A stretch of DNA of 64,000 nt from the NCBI RefSeq assembly GCF_022835695.1, contig NZ_BQUV01000006.1:1-64000 (forward strand). The letters are read 5' to 3'. The notes under the pieces are model-generated. The model had not been told where the DNA came from and searched no databases. It was given only the letters and a program-made list of their open reading frames with translations. The translations under genes and the position numbers were made by a program. Positions 36,066 to 45,795 of the stretch are shown here, in pieces; the stretch's first letter is position 1; every line of letters starts with the position of its first letter. This DNA comes from Bradyrhizobium sp. Ce-3 (lineage in GTDB: Bacteria; Pseudomonadota; Alphaproteobacteria; Rhizobiales; Xanthobacteraceae).

Positions 36066-37811
36066 GTGCGTAGTCGAAGAGATCATTGGGTTTTCGGGTA
36101 TCGTCCGCGACGCCGGATCGGGTTGCGTGTGTCGGCTGCGGCGCTTTCCGTGGTTGGCTCGGTGGTCGCCATCGTGCCGGCGCGCGCCGCGAAGGATTCC
36201 GCCGCTGCGGCCGCGGCACCGGCGGCGGGCAAGCAGCCGGCTCAGGCAAGCGCGCCGGCGCCGAAGCCGACGGCGCCGCTGCAGCGCTTCGACATCGACG
36301 ATTTCGCCGTGCAGGGCGCCGACAAGTTACCCCAGGTCGAGGTCGAGGAGGCGATCTATCCCTTCCTCGGTCCGAACAAGACCTCGGAGGATGTCGAGAA
36401 GGCGCGCGCCGCGCTGGAGAAGGCGTATCACGACAAGGGCCTTCAGACCGTCAGCGTCGCGGTTCCGCAGCAGAACGTCACGGGCGGCGTGGTCACGCTC
36501 AAGGTGACCGAGCTGAAGGTCGGGCGGCTGCGGGTCAAGAACTCGCGCTATTTCGATCTCGACCGGATCAAGGACAGCGCGCCTTCGCTGAAGGAGGGCA
36601 GCGTTCCCAACTTCAGCGATGTCACCAAGGACATCGTGTCGCTCAACCAATGGCCGGACCGTCGTGTGACTCCGGCGCTGCGCGCCGGCGTGGCGCCCGG
36701 CACCGTCGACGTCGATCTCAATGTCGAGGACAAGGCGCCGATCCACGCCAGCCTCGAGGCGAACAACCGGCAATCGCCGTCGACGACGGCGAGCCGCGTC
36801 TCCGCCACTGTGCACTATGACAATCTGTGGCAGCTCGGCCATTCCCTGAGCTTCACCTACCAGGTCGCGCCGGAGCGCCCGAGCGACGCCGAGGTGTTCT
36901 CCGGCTCCTATATGGCGCGGATACCGAACGCCGATTGGCTCAGCCTGCTGTTCTACAGCGTCAAGTCGAACAGCAATGTCGCGACCATCGGCGGCACCAA
37001 CGTGGTCGGTCCGGGCCTGATCATCGGCGAGCGCGCCGTGATCACGCTGCCGACGCGCGAAGGCCTGTTCCACACGCTGTCGGTCGGCATGGACTACAAG
37101 CACTTCGACCAGACCGTGAAGCTCGGCACCGACGGCTTCTCGTCGCCGGTCACTTACTACCCTGTCGTCGCGACCTATGGGGCGACGTTCCAGCAGGAGA
37201 AGTTCACGACGCAGTTCAATGCCGGCGTCACCTACAACGTCCGGACGCTGAGCAGCCCCTGGGACGATTTCGACGCCAAGCGGTTCAAGGCTTCGCCGAG
37301 CTTCACTCACCTCAATCTCGACGTCTCGCATACCCAGGAGCTGCCGGAAGGCTTCCAGCTCTACGGCAAGGTGCAGGGCCAGATTGCCGACGGTCCGCTG
37401 GTCTCGAGCGAGCAGTTCAGCCTCGGCGGTCTCGACACCGTGCGCGGCTATCTCGAATCCGAGGTGCTCGGCGACAACGGCGCCGTCGCCAATTTCGAGC
37501 TGCGCACGCCCAATGTCGGCGGCATGCTGCAGGGCGAACTCAAGAGCGAAACCGGCGACGGCAAACCGCGCTTCGTCACCTTCAATGATTGGCGCTTCTT
37601 CACATTCTTCGATGCCGGCTATGCGGCGATTCAGCAGCCGCTGCCCGATCAGCAACCGTCATTCGTCGCGTGGAGCTACGGCGTCGGCACGCGCTTCAAG
37701 ACCTTCGACTATTTCAACGGCATGGTCGCGTTTTCGGTGCCGGGGGTTACTCAAGCATACACGCACGCAAACAGTCCGCGCGTGAACTTCCGAATCTGGG
37801 GTGAATTCTGA
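36066..37811 (+). CDS. TpsB/ShlB-FhaC family outer-membrane transporter
   Basis: GTG 36066 gives 581 residues with a good signal peptide (RVSAAALSVVGSVVAIVPA, then ARA); TTG 35973 would add 31 residues. A Pro/Ala-rich stretch is followed by a POTRA domain at about 65-145 (YPFLGPNKTSEDVEKARAAL). A 16-strand-type barrel follows, ending VNFRIWGEF with the usual terminal aromatic residue. TpsB proteins secrete large TpsA exoproteins, but none is encoded nearby. Its stop shares one base with the start of the ExbB fusion gene. Confidence 0.88.
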   Translation: MRSRRDHWVFGYRPRRRIGLRVSAAALSVVGSVVAIVPARAAKDSAAAAAAPAAGKQPAQASAPAPKPTAPLQRFDIDDFAVQGADKLPQVEVEEAIYPFLGPNKTSEDVEKARAALEKAYHDKGLQTVSVAVPQQNVTGGVVTLKVTELKVGRLRVKNSRYFDLDRIKDSAPSLKEGSVPNFSDVTKDIVSLNQWPDRRVTPALRAGVAPGTVDVDLNVEDKAPIHASLEANNRQSPSTTASRVSATVHYDNLWQLGHSLSFTYQVAPERPSDAEVFSGSYMARIPNADWLSLLFYSVKSNSNVATIGGTNVVGPGLIIGERAVITLPTREGLFHTLSVGMDYKHFDQTVKLGTDGFSSPVTYYPVVATYGATFQQEKFTTQFNAGVTYNVRTLSSPWDDFDAKRFKASPSFTHLNLDVSHTQELPEGFQLYGKVQGQIADGPLVSSEQFSLGGLDTVRGYLESEVLGDNGAVANFELRTPNVGGMLQGELKSETGDGKPRFVTFNDWRFFTFFDAGYAAIQQPLPDQQPSFVAWSYGVGTRFKTFDYFNGMVAFSVPGVTQAYTHANSPRVNFRIWGEF

Positions 37812-39847
37812 TGGGGATGGGTGTCTCTCTCTCGCAACGCACGCGCCGGCCGGCGCTGCGTCGAGGCATTGCAAACGTCGCGACGGCATTGTTGTTCGGG
37901 CTCGTCGCCCTGGTGGCGTCGCTCGCGCCAGCCAATGCGTGGTGGAACGACGAATGGTCGCTGCGCAAGAAGATCACGGTCGACGTCAGTGCGTCCGGCG
38001 CCAACGTCACCGATCCGATCGGGGCGGCGCCGGTGCTGGTGCGGCTGCATGTCGGAAACTTCCGCTTCAGCGCGGCGAAGGATGACGGCAGCGATCTGCG
38101 GTTCGTCGCCGGCGACGACAAGACGCCGCTGAAGCATCACATCGAAAAATTCGATTCCCTGCTCGGCGAAGGCCTGGTCTGGGTCGCGGTACCGAATCTG
38201 GCGCCCGGTGCGCGGACCGACATCTGGCTCTATTACGGCAACAAGAAAGCGCTCGCGACCAGCGACCCCAAGGGCACCTACGATCCGGATACGCTGACGG
38301 TCTATCACTTCAACGAGCGCGGCACGCCGGCGATCGATTCCTCGGTGTGGGCCAACAACGCCCAGAGCGTCGGCCAGCCGGCGGACGGTTCGCTGATCGG
38401 GACCGGGCTGCGGCTCGACGGCCGCGCGCCGGTGACCGTGCCGGCCTCGCCGTCACTCGCCTGGCCGGATGGCGCGGCGCTGACCTGGTCCGCCTGGATC
38501 AAGCCGGCCGCGCTGCAGCCCAGCGCCGCTCTGTTCAGCCGGCGTGACGGCGCCAACGCGCTCGTGATCGGTGTCGACAATGGCAGCCCGTTCGTCGAGG
38601 TCAGCAACGCGGGCGCCGTGCAGCGTTCGACTGCCGGAGCACCGGTCGCGGCCGGCAGCTGGCACCATGTCGCCGTCGTTGCCGCAAACGGCCAGGTCAC
38701 GCTCTATCTCGACGGCGTGTCCTATGCCGCGCTCAGCGCGAGCCTGCCGGCTCTCAATACTGTTGGCCTGATCGGGGGGGACTCGTCGACCTCCAGCGCT
38801 TCTCCGATCGCGCCTGCGACGGCCCCGTCCGCAGCAGCACCATCAGCGCCCCCTGATGCGTCGGCTGCGGACGGTGGAGCCGCGCCCGCGGCGACGCCGG
38901 ATGCGGCGGCAACGCCGGTCCCGGCGCCTGCTGCGGCCATGGCCGGCTTCGTCGGCGACATCGATGAAGTGCAGATCAGCAAGGTCGCGCGCCCCGCCGG
39001 TCTGATCAAGGTGATGGCGATCGGGCAGGGCCCCGACCAGGCCAAGCTGATGGCGTTCAGCGTCGACGAGGAGACCGCAAGCTGGCTGTCCGGTTACTTC
39101 GCAGTGATCCTGAAGTCGGTGACGCTCGACGGCTGGGTGGTGATCGGCATCCTCCTGATCATGGCCGCGATCAGCTGGGTCGTGATGTTCGACAGGGCCT
39201 CGTATCTCAGCAGGCAGGCCAAGGCGAACGCCCAGTTCATGAAGGGCTTCCGCGAGATCGCTGCCGATCTCACCATGCTGGACCGCGGCGATGCCGACGA
39301 CATCTCGACGCTCGGCGGACGGCTCACCGAGGCCGACGCCAAGATGATGCGCTCGTCGTCGCTCTACCGCATCTACCACATTGGTGCTGCGGAGATCCGC
39401 CATCGCTTCAGCAACTCGCAGCGCGCTCCGGTGCTGTCGGCGGTCTCGATCGCGGCGATCCGCGCGGCGCTCGACAGCGGTGTCGTCAAGGAAATGCAGC
39501 GGCTCAACCGCCTGATGGTGGTGCTGACGATCGCGATCTCCGGCGGACCGTTCCTCGGCCTGCTCGGCACCGTGGTCGGCGTCATGATCACCTTCGCGGC
39601 GATCGCGGCCAGTGGCGACGTCAACGTCAACGCGATCGCGCCCGGCATTGCCGCGGCGCTGGTGGCGACCGTCGCCGGTCTCGGCGTCGCGATCCCGGCG
39701 CTGTTCGGCTACAACTACCTGATCTCGCGGATCAAGGACCTGACCAACGACATTCAGGTCTTCGTCGACGAGTTCGTGACCAAGATGGCGGAATTCTACT
39801 CCGCCGACCGGCCGGACCCGGTCGAACACCGCATCGCCGCGGAGTAA
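37811..39847 (+). CDS. DUF2341-LamG-ExbB/TolQ fusion protein
   Basis: A 678-residue multidomain protein. A signal (about 15-40, ending ANAWW) is followed by DUF2341 (about 60-145, VWVAVPNLAPGARTDIWLYY) and a LamG/concanavalin-like domain (about 155-400). That domain is interrupted by a Pro/Ala-rich insert near 325-375. Helices lie at about 425-455 and 565-640, the latter within the MotA/TolQ/ExbB channel domain (SGGPFLGLLGTVVGVMITFA, AALVATVAGLGVAIPALFGY). It should form the proton channel with the adjacent ExbD, with a sugar-binding-like periplasmic head. Confidence 0.92.
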   Translation: MGMGVSLSQRTRRPALRRGIANVATALLFGLVALVASLAPANAWWNDEWSLRKKITVDVSASGANVTDPIGAAPVLVRLHVGNFRFSAAKDDGSDLRFVAGDDKTPLKHHIEKFDSLLGEGLVWVAVPNLAPGARTDIWLYYGNKKALATSDPKGTYDPDTLTVYHFNERGTPAIDSSVWANNAQSVGQPADGSLIGTGLRLDGRAPVTVPASPSLAWPDGAALTWSAWIKPAALQPSAALFSRRDGANALVIGVDNGSPFVEVSNAGAVQRSTAGAPVAAGSWHHVAVVAANGQVTLYLDGVSYAALSASLPALNTVGLIGGDSSTSSASPIAPATAPSAAAPSAPPDASAADGGAAPAATPDAAATPVPAPAAAMAGFVGDIDEVQISKVARPAGLIKVMAIGQGPDQAKLMAFSVDEETASWLSGYFAVILKSVTLDGWVVIGILLIMAAISWVVMFDRASYLSRQAKANAQFMKGFREIAADLTMLDRGDADDISTLGGRLTEADAKMMRSSSLYRIYHIGAAEIRHRFSNSQRAPVLSAVSIAAIRAALDSGVVKEMQRLNRLMVVLTIAISGGPFLGLLGTVVGVMITFAAIAASGDVNVNAIAPGIAAALVATVAGLGVAIPALFGYNYLISRIKDLTNDIQVFVDEFVTKMAEFYSADRPDPVEHRIAAE

Positions 39848-39852
39848 CGGCG

Positions 39853-40257
39853 ATGCAGATCCAGGCCGATTCCAAGCCCTATGACGACATCAACATCACG
39901 CCGATGTTGGATCTCGCCTACGTGCTGCTGGTGATCTTCATCATCATGACGACGGCCACCGTGCAGGGCCAGAAGGTCAATCTGCCGAAGGCCTCGGCAG
40001 CGCCGAGCCTTGCAACCCAGACCACCAAGGCGATCACGGTCGCCAATGACGGCAAGATCTTCCTCGACACCGTGCCGGTCACGCTGGCCGAGCTCGAGCA
40101 GCGGCTGATCCAGCAGAAGGCGCTGACGCCGGAATTTCCCGTGGTACTGCGCGGCGATGCGCAGGCGCAGTACCAGAGCGTGATGGATGTGTTCGATCTG
40201 CTCAGCCGCATCGGCCTGAGCCAGGTCGGGCTCGCCACCAAGCCGCTCGTGAAGTGA
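39853..40257 (+). CDS. exbD: ExbD/TolR-family biopolymer transport protein
   Basis: A 134-residue partner of the ExbB fusion, starting 5 bp after it. The single helix near residues 15-36 contains the conserved proton-path aspartate (NITPMLDLAYVLLVIFIIMT). The periplasmic domain follows (ITVANDGKIFLDTVPVTLAE, VVLRGDAQAQYQSVMDVFDL). It is a typical length, and all features support a working ExbB/ExbD motor. Confidence 0.95.
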   Translation: MQIQADSKPYDDINITPMLDLAYVLLVIFIIMTTATVQGQKVNLPKASAAPSLATQTTKAITVANDGKIFLDTVPVTLAELEQRLIQQKALTPEFPVVLRGDAQAQYQSVMDVFDLLSRIGLSQVGLATKPLVK

Positions 40258-40277
40258 GACGGCCGGGACGCGACGCC

Positions 40278-40799
40278 ATGATCACCCAGCCATCGCCTTT
40301 CCCACTGACCGAGCGCAAGACATTGCGGTCGTGGCTCAGCGGCGTGATGCGATCATTCGATCACAGCGGCGATGCCGCCGACCGTCAGCATGTAGCGCCG
40401 GTGCCGCCGGCATCGAGCCCGGCCGGTTCGATTGTCGGGCCGTCCGCGCCGGACCTGCGCGAGCAGGCGCGGGGTGAGGTCCTGGCGTTTCCGGTCCATG
40501 GCGAGGCGCTGCTGGTCAAGCTCGCGGATGTGCTGCGCCGGCATGTCGCGGGGCGGGAGCCTGCCGACAATCCGCTGCGGTTGACGATCTCCAGATACCC
40601 GTGGACCCGGCTCTCGATCGATGCGGCGGCCTATGTCGACTATCTGAGCGAGATCGAGACGTTCCAGGCCGCGATCGAGGCCGGCCCCGAAACCAAGGTC
40701 ATCCTGAAGACCACGGACTTCGATGCGCTCGCCAGCTTCGTGATGCAATACGTCAATGACCGGTTGACCAGCCGCGCCTCGATGGAGGCCGCACCATGA
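40278..40799 (+). CDS. Uncharacterised protein between exbD and tonB
   Basis: ATG 40278 (MITQPSPFPLTERKTL) gives 173 residues; GTG 40254, in a GTGA overlap with exbD, is also possible. There is no signal peptide or helix. A Pro-rich N-terminal third is followed by a folded-looking part (LTISRYPWTRLSIDAAAYVD, TKVILKTTDFDALASFVMQY). Its fixed place inside the ExbB/ExbD/TonB series and 4-base overlap with the tonB-like gene suggest an accessory role. No family recognised. Confidence 0.75.
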   Translation: MITQPSPFPLTERKTLRSWLSGVMRSFDHSGDAADRQHVAPVPPASSPAGSIVGPSAPDLREQARGEVLAFPVHGEALLVKLADVLRRHVAGREPADNPLRLTISRYPWTRLSIDAAAYVDYLSEIETFQAAIEAGPETKVILKTTDFDALASFVMQYVNDRLTSRASMEAAP

Positions 40800-41605
40800 A
40801 CGCGCCGTTGCGGGATAACGCGCAGGCCGCGCGTGCCACGCCATCCGTTGAAGACCATGATGTTGCGGTCGCCCCCGCGACAGCCGCCCCGGCGCCTGCG
40901 CGCGGCGCAACCGCCAGAACGGTCGAGCGCAATGCGCTGCTGCGTTATGGCGCGGTGGTGGCGGTGGTCGCGCTGTTCCTCGGCGGCGCCGTCTATTTCT
41001 TCCTCGGCCACGACGATCTGCCGCCGCCGCGACAGGTGCGCGACCTCACCATCGTCAATGTGACGCTGCCGCCGCCACCGCCGCCTCCGCCGCCACAGCC
41101 GCAGCCCGAGCAGAAGATGATCGAGCAGCCCAAGATGGCGGAGCCCGAGTTCAAGGAAGAGAAGCCGGTCGACAAGCCGAAGGACCAGCCGGCCAAGGAC
41201 GCCAAGAACGACGAGCCGCCCGGTCCGCTGTCGCTTGATGCCAAGCCGACCGGCCCCGGCGATCTGTTCAATCTCGGCGGCAAGCCCGGCGGTAGCCCGT
41301 ACGGCGGAGGCGGCGGCGGTGGCAGCCGCTGGGGTTGGTACACCACGATCATCACCTCGCAGGTCGAGGCGGCGATCCGCGCCAATCCGAAGACCCGCAA
41401 CATGGCGACGCAGATCCAGGTGCGGCTGTGGGTGGACGGCTCCGGCCACGTCACCCGTGTCGTCCTGACGCCGTCGTCAGGCAATCCGGAGATCGATGCG
41501 GCGCTTCGCAACGAGGTGATCGGCAGCCTGACGCTGCGCGAGCCGCCGCCCAAGGACATGCCGATGCCGGTGGTCACGCGCGTCACCGCGCGACGGCCGA
41601 GCTGA
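40796..41605 (+). CDS. TonB-family energy transducer (second)
   Basis: A 269-residue TonB-like protein. A cytosolic N-terminus of about 45 residues leads into one helix (YGAVVAVVALFLGGAVYFFL), then a strongly Pro-rich and Lys/Glu/Pro-rich linker (about 80-140). A Gly-rich hinge precedes the C-terminal TonB domain (IQVRLWVDGSGHVTRVVLTP). Its gene follows exbD and the small uncharacterised gene, so it is the likely transducer of this motor. It differs in sequence from the TonB protein encoded at 32980. Confidence 0.88.
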   Translation: MNAPLRDNAQAARATPSVEDHDVAVAPATAAPAPARGATARTVERNALLRYGAVVAVVALFLGGAVYFFLGHDDLPPPRQVRDLTIVNVTLPPPPPPPPPQPQPEQKMIEQPKMAEPEFKEEKPVDKPKDQPAKDAKNDEPPGPLSLDAKPTGPGDLFNLGGKPGGSPYGGGGGGGSRWGWYTTIITSQVEAAIRANPKTRNMATQIQVRLWVDGSGHVTRVVLTPSSGNPEIDAALRNEVIGSLTLREPPPKDMPMPVVTRVTARRPS

Positions 41606-41653
41606 CGAGACCAACCTTAAGACTTCAATGTGCGAGTGAGAACTGGGGGACTG

Positions 41654-43540
41654 ATGTTTAAGAAACGAGCTCACGCAGAATGGCGCGCGTTGCCGCTTGC
41701 GGTGTCGCTGAGCGCGCTCGCCTGCGCAACGCCGGCCGTGGGCCAGACCGCGGACCAGGCTCCCGCCGCTGTGCCGAAACAGGCCGACGCCAAGAAGCCG
41801 AAAGTGTCGAGCACCAAGCCGACATCGTCGAATGCCACAGTCAACCTGGTCAATCTGCTGGTGCAGCAGGGAGTTCTGAAGGAGGAGCAGGCCCAGGCGC
41901 TGATCAAGCAGGCCGAGGACGAGGCCTATGTCTCCCGCCAGGCCGCCAAGGACGCCACCACCAAGGCCGACGACGCCACCAAGGCTGCGACGGCCGCCGC
42001 CGCGGCGGCGCAACCGCCCGGCACCAAGCACGTCACCTACGTTCCCGAAGTCGTCAAACGGCAGTTACGGGAAGAGATTAAGCAGGAGGTGATGGCCAAG
42101 GCACAAAAGGAAAACTGGGCGTCGCCCGGAACCTATCCGGAGTGGGCCCAGCGCATCCGCTTCTACGGCGATGCGCGCGTGCGCTATCAGGGCAACTATT
42201 TCCCTGCTGGGAACGACCAGGCCGGCGCCGCCAACTTCAATGCGATCAATACCGGCTCGCCGTATGATATTTCGAGCAATTCGTTCGGACCGACCTACGA
42301 CGCCACGCAGGATCGCAATCAGTTCCGGTTCCGCGGCCGGCTCGGCATGGAAGCGGATTTGCTCTACGGCTTCACCGCCGGCTTGCGCATCGCGACCGGC
42401 GAGAACAGCTCGCCGGTGTCGACCAACCAGACCCTCGGCGGCGGCGGTGGCAATTTCTCGAAATACGGCGTCTGGCTCGATCGCGGCTACATCAACTGGC
42501 AGACCTGGGGCGACGATCTCAGGATTTCCGCCGGCCGCATCGACAACCCGTTCTGGTCGCCGACCGATCTCGTCTGGTACAAGGAGCTCGGCTTCGACGG
42601 CTTCGCGGTTCAGGCCAAGCACGAGGTGTGGGAAGGCTTCACGCCGTTCGTGGTGGGCGGTGCATTCCCGATCTACAACACCGATTTCAATGCCGGCAGC
42701 AATCTGCCGGTCGACCCCAACAATCTGAACTCGCCGCCCAGCAAATTCGCCAGCCATGACAAGTGGCTGTTCGGAGGTCAGGCCGGCTTTAACGCGCGCT
42801 TCAGCCCGGAATATGCGTTCCGGTTCGGCGTGGCGTTTTACGACTTCGACAATGTCCAGGGCCAGTTCTCGAGCCCTTGCCGGGTCTCATCCGCATCTGA
42901 CGTCTGCGACACCGACCTGACCCGGCCGTCGTTCGCGCAGAAGGGCAATACCTATTTCCCGCTGCGTCAGATCATCGCCGATCCCATCGGCACGGGTAAC
43001 AATGGCGGTCAGATCAATCAGTTCGAATATTTCGGTCTGGTCAGCCAGTACCGCCCGGTGGTGGTCAGCGGACAGCTCGATCTCGGACAATTCCATCCGA
43101 CCCACATCGTGCTCGACGGCGAGTATGTCTACAACACCGCCTTCAGCCGCTCCTACATGAATGCGCAGGCTGCCATCTATGGCGTGCTGATGAACAATCG
43201 CGCGCCGAGCCCGGACGGCGGCACCACGCCCGGTCCGTTCAACGGTGGCAATCAGGGTTGGCTCGGCCGCGTCACGGTCGGCGACCGGGAGATCAGGCAT
43301 CTCTGGGACTGGAACGTCCACGCCGGCTACAAATACCTGGAATCCGACGCCACCATCGATGCCTTTGCCGACTCCGACTTCGGTCTCGGCGGCACCAACC
43401 TCAAGGGCTATTTCGTCGGCGGCAATATCGGTCTCGGCGAGAATGTCTGGGCGACCTTGCGCTGGATGAGCGCCAACAGCATCGCCGGCAACCCCTATGC
43501 CGTCGACGTCCTGCAAGTCGACCTCAACGCAAAGTTCTGA
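41654..43540 (+). CDS. Putative outer-membrane porin
   Basis: ATG 41654 follows a GGGGGA stretch and gives 628 residues; GTG 41630 is an alternative. A signal peptide (PLAVSLSALACATPAVGQ) is followed by an Ala/Lys-rich coiled coil (about 55-125). A large beta-barrel domain of the putative-porin type begins near IRFYGDARVRYQGNYF and ends in VLQVDLNAKF, with terminal Phe. It probably provides the outer-membrane channel or receptor driven by the TonB/ExbB/ExbD genes just upstream. Confidence 0.85.
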   Translation: MFKKRAHAEWRALPLAVSLSALACATPAVGQTADQAPAAVPKQADAKKPKVSSTKPTSSNATVNLVNLLVQQGVLKEEQAQALIKQAEDEAYVSRQAAKDATTKADDATKAATAAAAAAQPPGTKHVTYVPEVVKRQLREEIKQEVMAKAQKENWASPGTYPEWAQRIRFYGDARVRYQGNYFPAGNDQAGAANFNAINTGSPYDISSNSFGPTYDATQDRNQFRFRGRLGMEADLLYGFTAGLRIATGENSSPVSTNQTLGGGGGNFSKYGVWLDRGYINWQTWGDDLRISAGRIDNPFWSPTDLVWYKELGFDGFAVQAKHEVWEGFTPFVVGGAFPIYNTDFNAGSNLPVDPNNLNSPPSKFASHDKWLFGGQAGFNARFSPEYAFRFGVAFYDFDNVQGQFSSPCRVSSASDVCDTDLTRPSFAQKGNTYFPLRQIIADPIGTGNNGGQINQFEYFGLVSQYRPVVVSGQLDLGQFHPTHIVLDGEYVYNTAFSRSYMNAQAAIYGVLMNNRAPSPDGGTTPGPFNGGNQGWLGRVTVGDREIRHLWDWNVHAGYKYLESDATIDAFADSDFGLGGTNLKGYFVGGNIGLGENVWATLRWMSANSIAGNPYAVDVLQVDLNAKF

Positions 43541-43542
43541 CC

Positions 43543-44136
43543 ATGCGCATCGCACTCTTCATCCTGATGATGGTGATCGGAGCCTTGAGCTCCGGCACCG
43601 CGTTCGCCCAGTCCGAGACCGACCGCCTGCGCGACGCGTTGCGCAGCGCGACGGCGCAGACCCGCGCGCTGGAAGACCAGCGCACGGCATTGCAGGCAAA
43701 AGTCGCCGACGCCGATCGCGAAAAGGCGGCGGCCAAGAAGGAGGTCGACGACCTCAAGGCGCAGCTGAAGAAAGCCGACAAGGAACATCGCGACGCGGTC
43801 GACGAATTCAATCAACGGCTCGCCGAACGCGATGAGACGCTGGAGAAGTGGAAGTCGGCCTACGAGGAGGCGGCCACCGTTGCCCGCAGCAAGGACGCCG
43901 AGCGCGCCAAGTTCGAAGGTGAGGCCACCGCCTACAAGGCCAGCACCAAGAGCTGCCTCGCCAAGAACACCCTGCTGGTCAAGGCCGGCAAGGAGATGGT
44001 GCAGCGCTACAAGGATCTGACCATCGGCGAGATCGTGGTCTCGCGCGAGCCGATGATTCAGCAGCGCCGGGTCGAGATCCAGAACCAGCTGCAGGAAAGC
44101 CAGGACAAGTTCCTCGATCAGAAGGTGAATCCATGA
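43543..44136 (+). CDS. Periplasmic coiled-coil protein
   Basis: ATG 43543 gives 197 residues with a signal peptide (IALFILMMVIGALSSGTAFA, cleavage before QSE). Nearly the whole mature protein to about residue 130 is a charged coiled coil. The C-terminal part (IGEIVVSREPMIQQRRVEIQ) is distinct. It starts 2 bp after the porin stop and overlaps the PpiC gene by 4 bases. It may be a periplasmic spacer or scaffold; no family recognised. Confidence 0.8.
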   Translation: MRIALFILMMVIGALSSGTAFAQSETDRLRDALRSATAQTRALEDQRTALQAKVADADREKAAAKKEVDDLKAQLKKADKEHRDAVDEFNQRLAERDETLEKWKSAYEEAATVARSKDAERAKFEGEATAYKASTKSCLAKNTLLVKAGKEMVQRYKDLTIGEIVVSREPMIQQRRVEIQNQLQESQDKFLDQKVNP

Positions 44137-45209
44137 CGACCGCCCATATCGCAAAACCGCTTCGGTCGATCGGCCTCGCCGCCGGAATGACCGCTGCCTT
44201 GACCGGTGCCTTGGCGGCTTTCGCGGCGCCGCGCGATGCATCGGCGCAGGCCCAGACACAGGCACCCGCGCCCCGGACGGTGCAGGCTCCGGTGAGGAAG
44301 CCGCAGCCGCAGCCCGCGACACAGGCGCAAGCCGCCGCCACACCCGCGCCGGCTCCGGTCGCAGCCGCGCCGAAGCCGGCCACCGCGCCCGAGAACGTCA
44401 TCGCGCGGGTCGGCGACACCAATATCTCGGCCGACGATCTCCGCAGCTATGTCGCAGCACTCGCCCCGCGCGAGCAGGCCGCGCTCGCCAAGGATCCGGC
44501 CATGCTCAGCCAGGCGGTTCGGCTGCTGCTCGCCAACCGCCTCGTGCTGCAGGAGGCGGCGGCGAAGAAGTGGGACCAGCAACCCGCCGTCGCCGCGCAG
44601 CTCGAGCGGACCCGCGAAAGCGCGGTGGTCGAGCTCTATCTGCAATCGGTCTCGACGCCGCCGGCGAACTTCCCGAGCGAGGACGATCTGCAGAAGGTCT
44701 ACGAGGCCAATCGCGCCGCGTTCCTGATGCCGCGGCAATTCCAGCTGGCGCAGATCTTCGTCGCCGCGCCGAAGGAGGGCGACAAGGCCGCCGAGGACAA
44801 GGCGAAGCAGGAACTCGACGATGTGCAGCGCAAGCTGAAGGCGCCGGGAGCCGATTTCGCGGCGATCGCGCGCGGTGACAACAACGCCGCCAAGGACGCC
44901 GGCGACCTCGGTTGGGTTGCGGAGACCCAGATTCGTCCGGAGATCCGCAGCCAGGTGATGGGGCTCGCCAAGAACAGCGTCTCCGAGCCGATCAAGCTCG
45001 ATGACGGATGGCACATCATCAAGCTGATCGACACCAAGGCGTCCTACACCCGCACCCTGCCGGAAGTGCGCGACCAGCTGGTGCTGCAGATCCGCTCGGA
45101 GCGGTCGAACATGATGCGGCGGGCCTACCTCGCCGAGCTGCTGAAGCAGCATCCGCCCGTTCTCAACGAACTTGCACTGTCGAGCCTGCTCGACGCGTCG
45201 AAGAAGTAA
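44133..45209 (+). CDS. Periplasmic peptidyl-prolyl isomerase (PpiC/SurA-like)
   Basis: A 358-residue exported chaperone-isomerase. A signal peptide and Pro/Ala-rich stretch (about 1-85) are followed by a SurA-type N-terminal helical domain (ENVIARVGDTNISADDLRSY). The parvulin PPIase domain spans about 195-310 (FQLAQIFVAAPKEGDKAAED, DAGDLGWVAETQIRPEIRSQ, LDDGWHIIKLIDTK). In this operon it probably helps fold the porin and TpsB barrels. Confidence 0.9.
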   Translation: MTTAHIAKPLRSIGLAAGMTAALTGALAAFAAPRDASAQAQTQAPAPRTVQAPVRKPQPQPATQAQAAATPAPAPVAAAPKPATAPENVIARVGDTNISADDLRSYVAALAPREQAALAKDPAMLSQAVRLLLANRLVLQEAAAKKWDQQPAVAAQLERTRESAVVELYLQSVSTPPANFPSEDDLQKVYEANRAAFLMPRQFQLAQIFVAAPKEGDKAAEDKAKQELDDVQRKLKAPGADFAAIARGDNNAAKDAGDLGWVAETQIRPEIRSQVMGLAKNSVSEPIKLDDGWHIIKLIDTKASYTRTLPEVRDQLVLQIRSERSNMMRRAYLAELLKQHPPVLNELALSSLLDASKK

Positions 45210-45222
45210 TCCGGAGACCAGG

Positions 45223-45756
45223 ATGTCCGAGATCATCACCAAGCTCACGCTCGAAGCCTTGCGCGACAGCTTCCAGACTGTCGGCTACCGCGTCGAAACG
45301 CTGACCGATCCGGTCGCCAACACGAGTTACCTGCGTTCGGCGACGGCTGGGCTGGGCTTCGAGATCCGGCCGGGCAATCAGCTGGTCGGCGAGGAACAGG
45401 GCTTTGTCGACGCGACGCTGGTCACCACGCTGCAGGTGCAGGGCGAGCTGCCGCTCGACCTCGTCAATCGCTGGAACGCGACCCGGCGGTTCGGGCGGCT
45501 GCAGCTCAGCCATCCATTCCTGGTGTTCTGCCTCGACCTCTCCGTTGCCGGCGGCGTGGCGCCGAACTTCGTGCGGGCGCAGATCGAGGTCTGGGACCGG
45601 CTGGTTCAGGAGCTGATCGCCTATCTGCGCGAGGAGCTGCCGAAGCTTGCCGCCCGCAATGGCGCTGCGGCCGCTGCGCCGCAGCCCGGTGCGACCACCC
45701 AGCAGCCGGCGCATGACCACACCGCGGAAGCGGGAGCCGCTCCCACCATCCAGTAA
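45223..45756 (+). CDS. YbjN domain-containing protein
   Basis: ATG 45223 follows GGAG and CAGG stretches and gives 177 residues. The YbjN-type fold is at about 5-140 (LTLEALRDSFQTVGYRVETL, VNRWNATRRFGRLQLSHPFL), with a low-complexity Ala/Pro/His tail. No signal peptide, so it is probably cytosolic. YbjN-like domains are related to type III secretion chaperones and regulators. Its role beside envelope proteins may be as a chaperone; this is inferred only from context. Confidence 0.8.
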   Translation: MSEIITKLTLEALRDSFQTVGYRVETLTDPVANTSYLRSATAGLGFEIRPGNQLVGEEQGFVDATLVTTLQVQGELPLDLVNRWNATRRFGRLQLSHPFLVFCLDLSVAGGVAPNFVRAQIEVWDRLVQELIAYLREELPKLAARNGAAAAAPQPGATTQQPAHDHTAEAGAAPTIQ

Positions 45757-45795
45757 GTCGCGCCGGCGCGCGGCGATCAGGGCCACGAGCGATCA

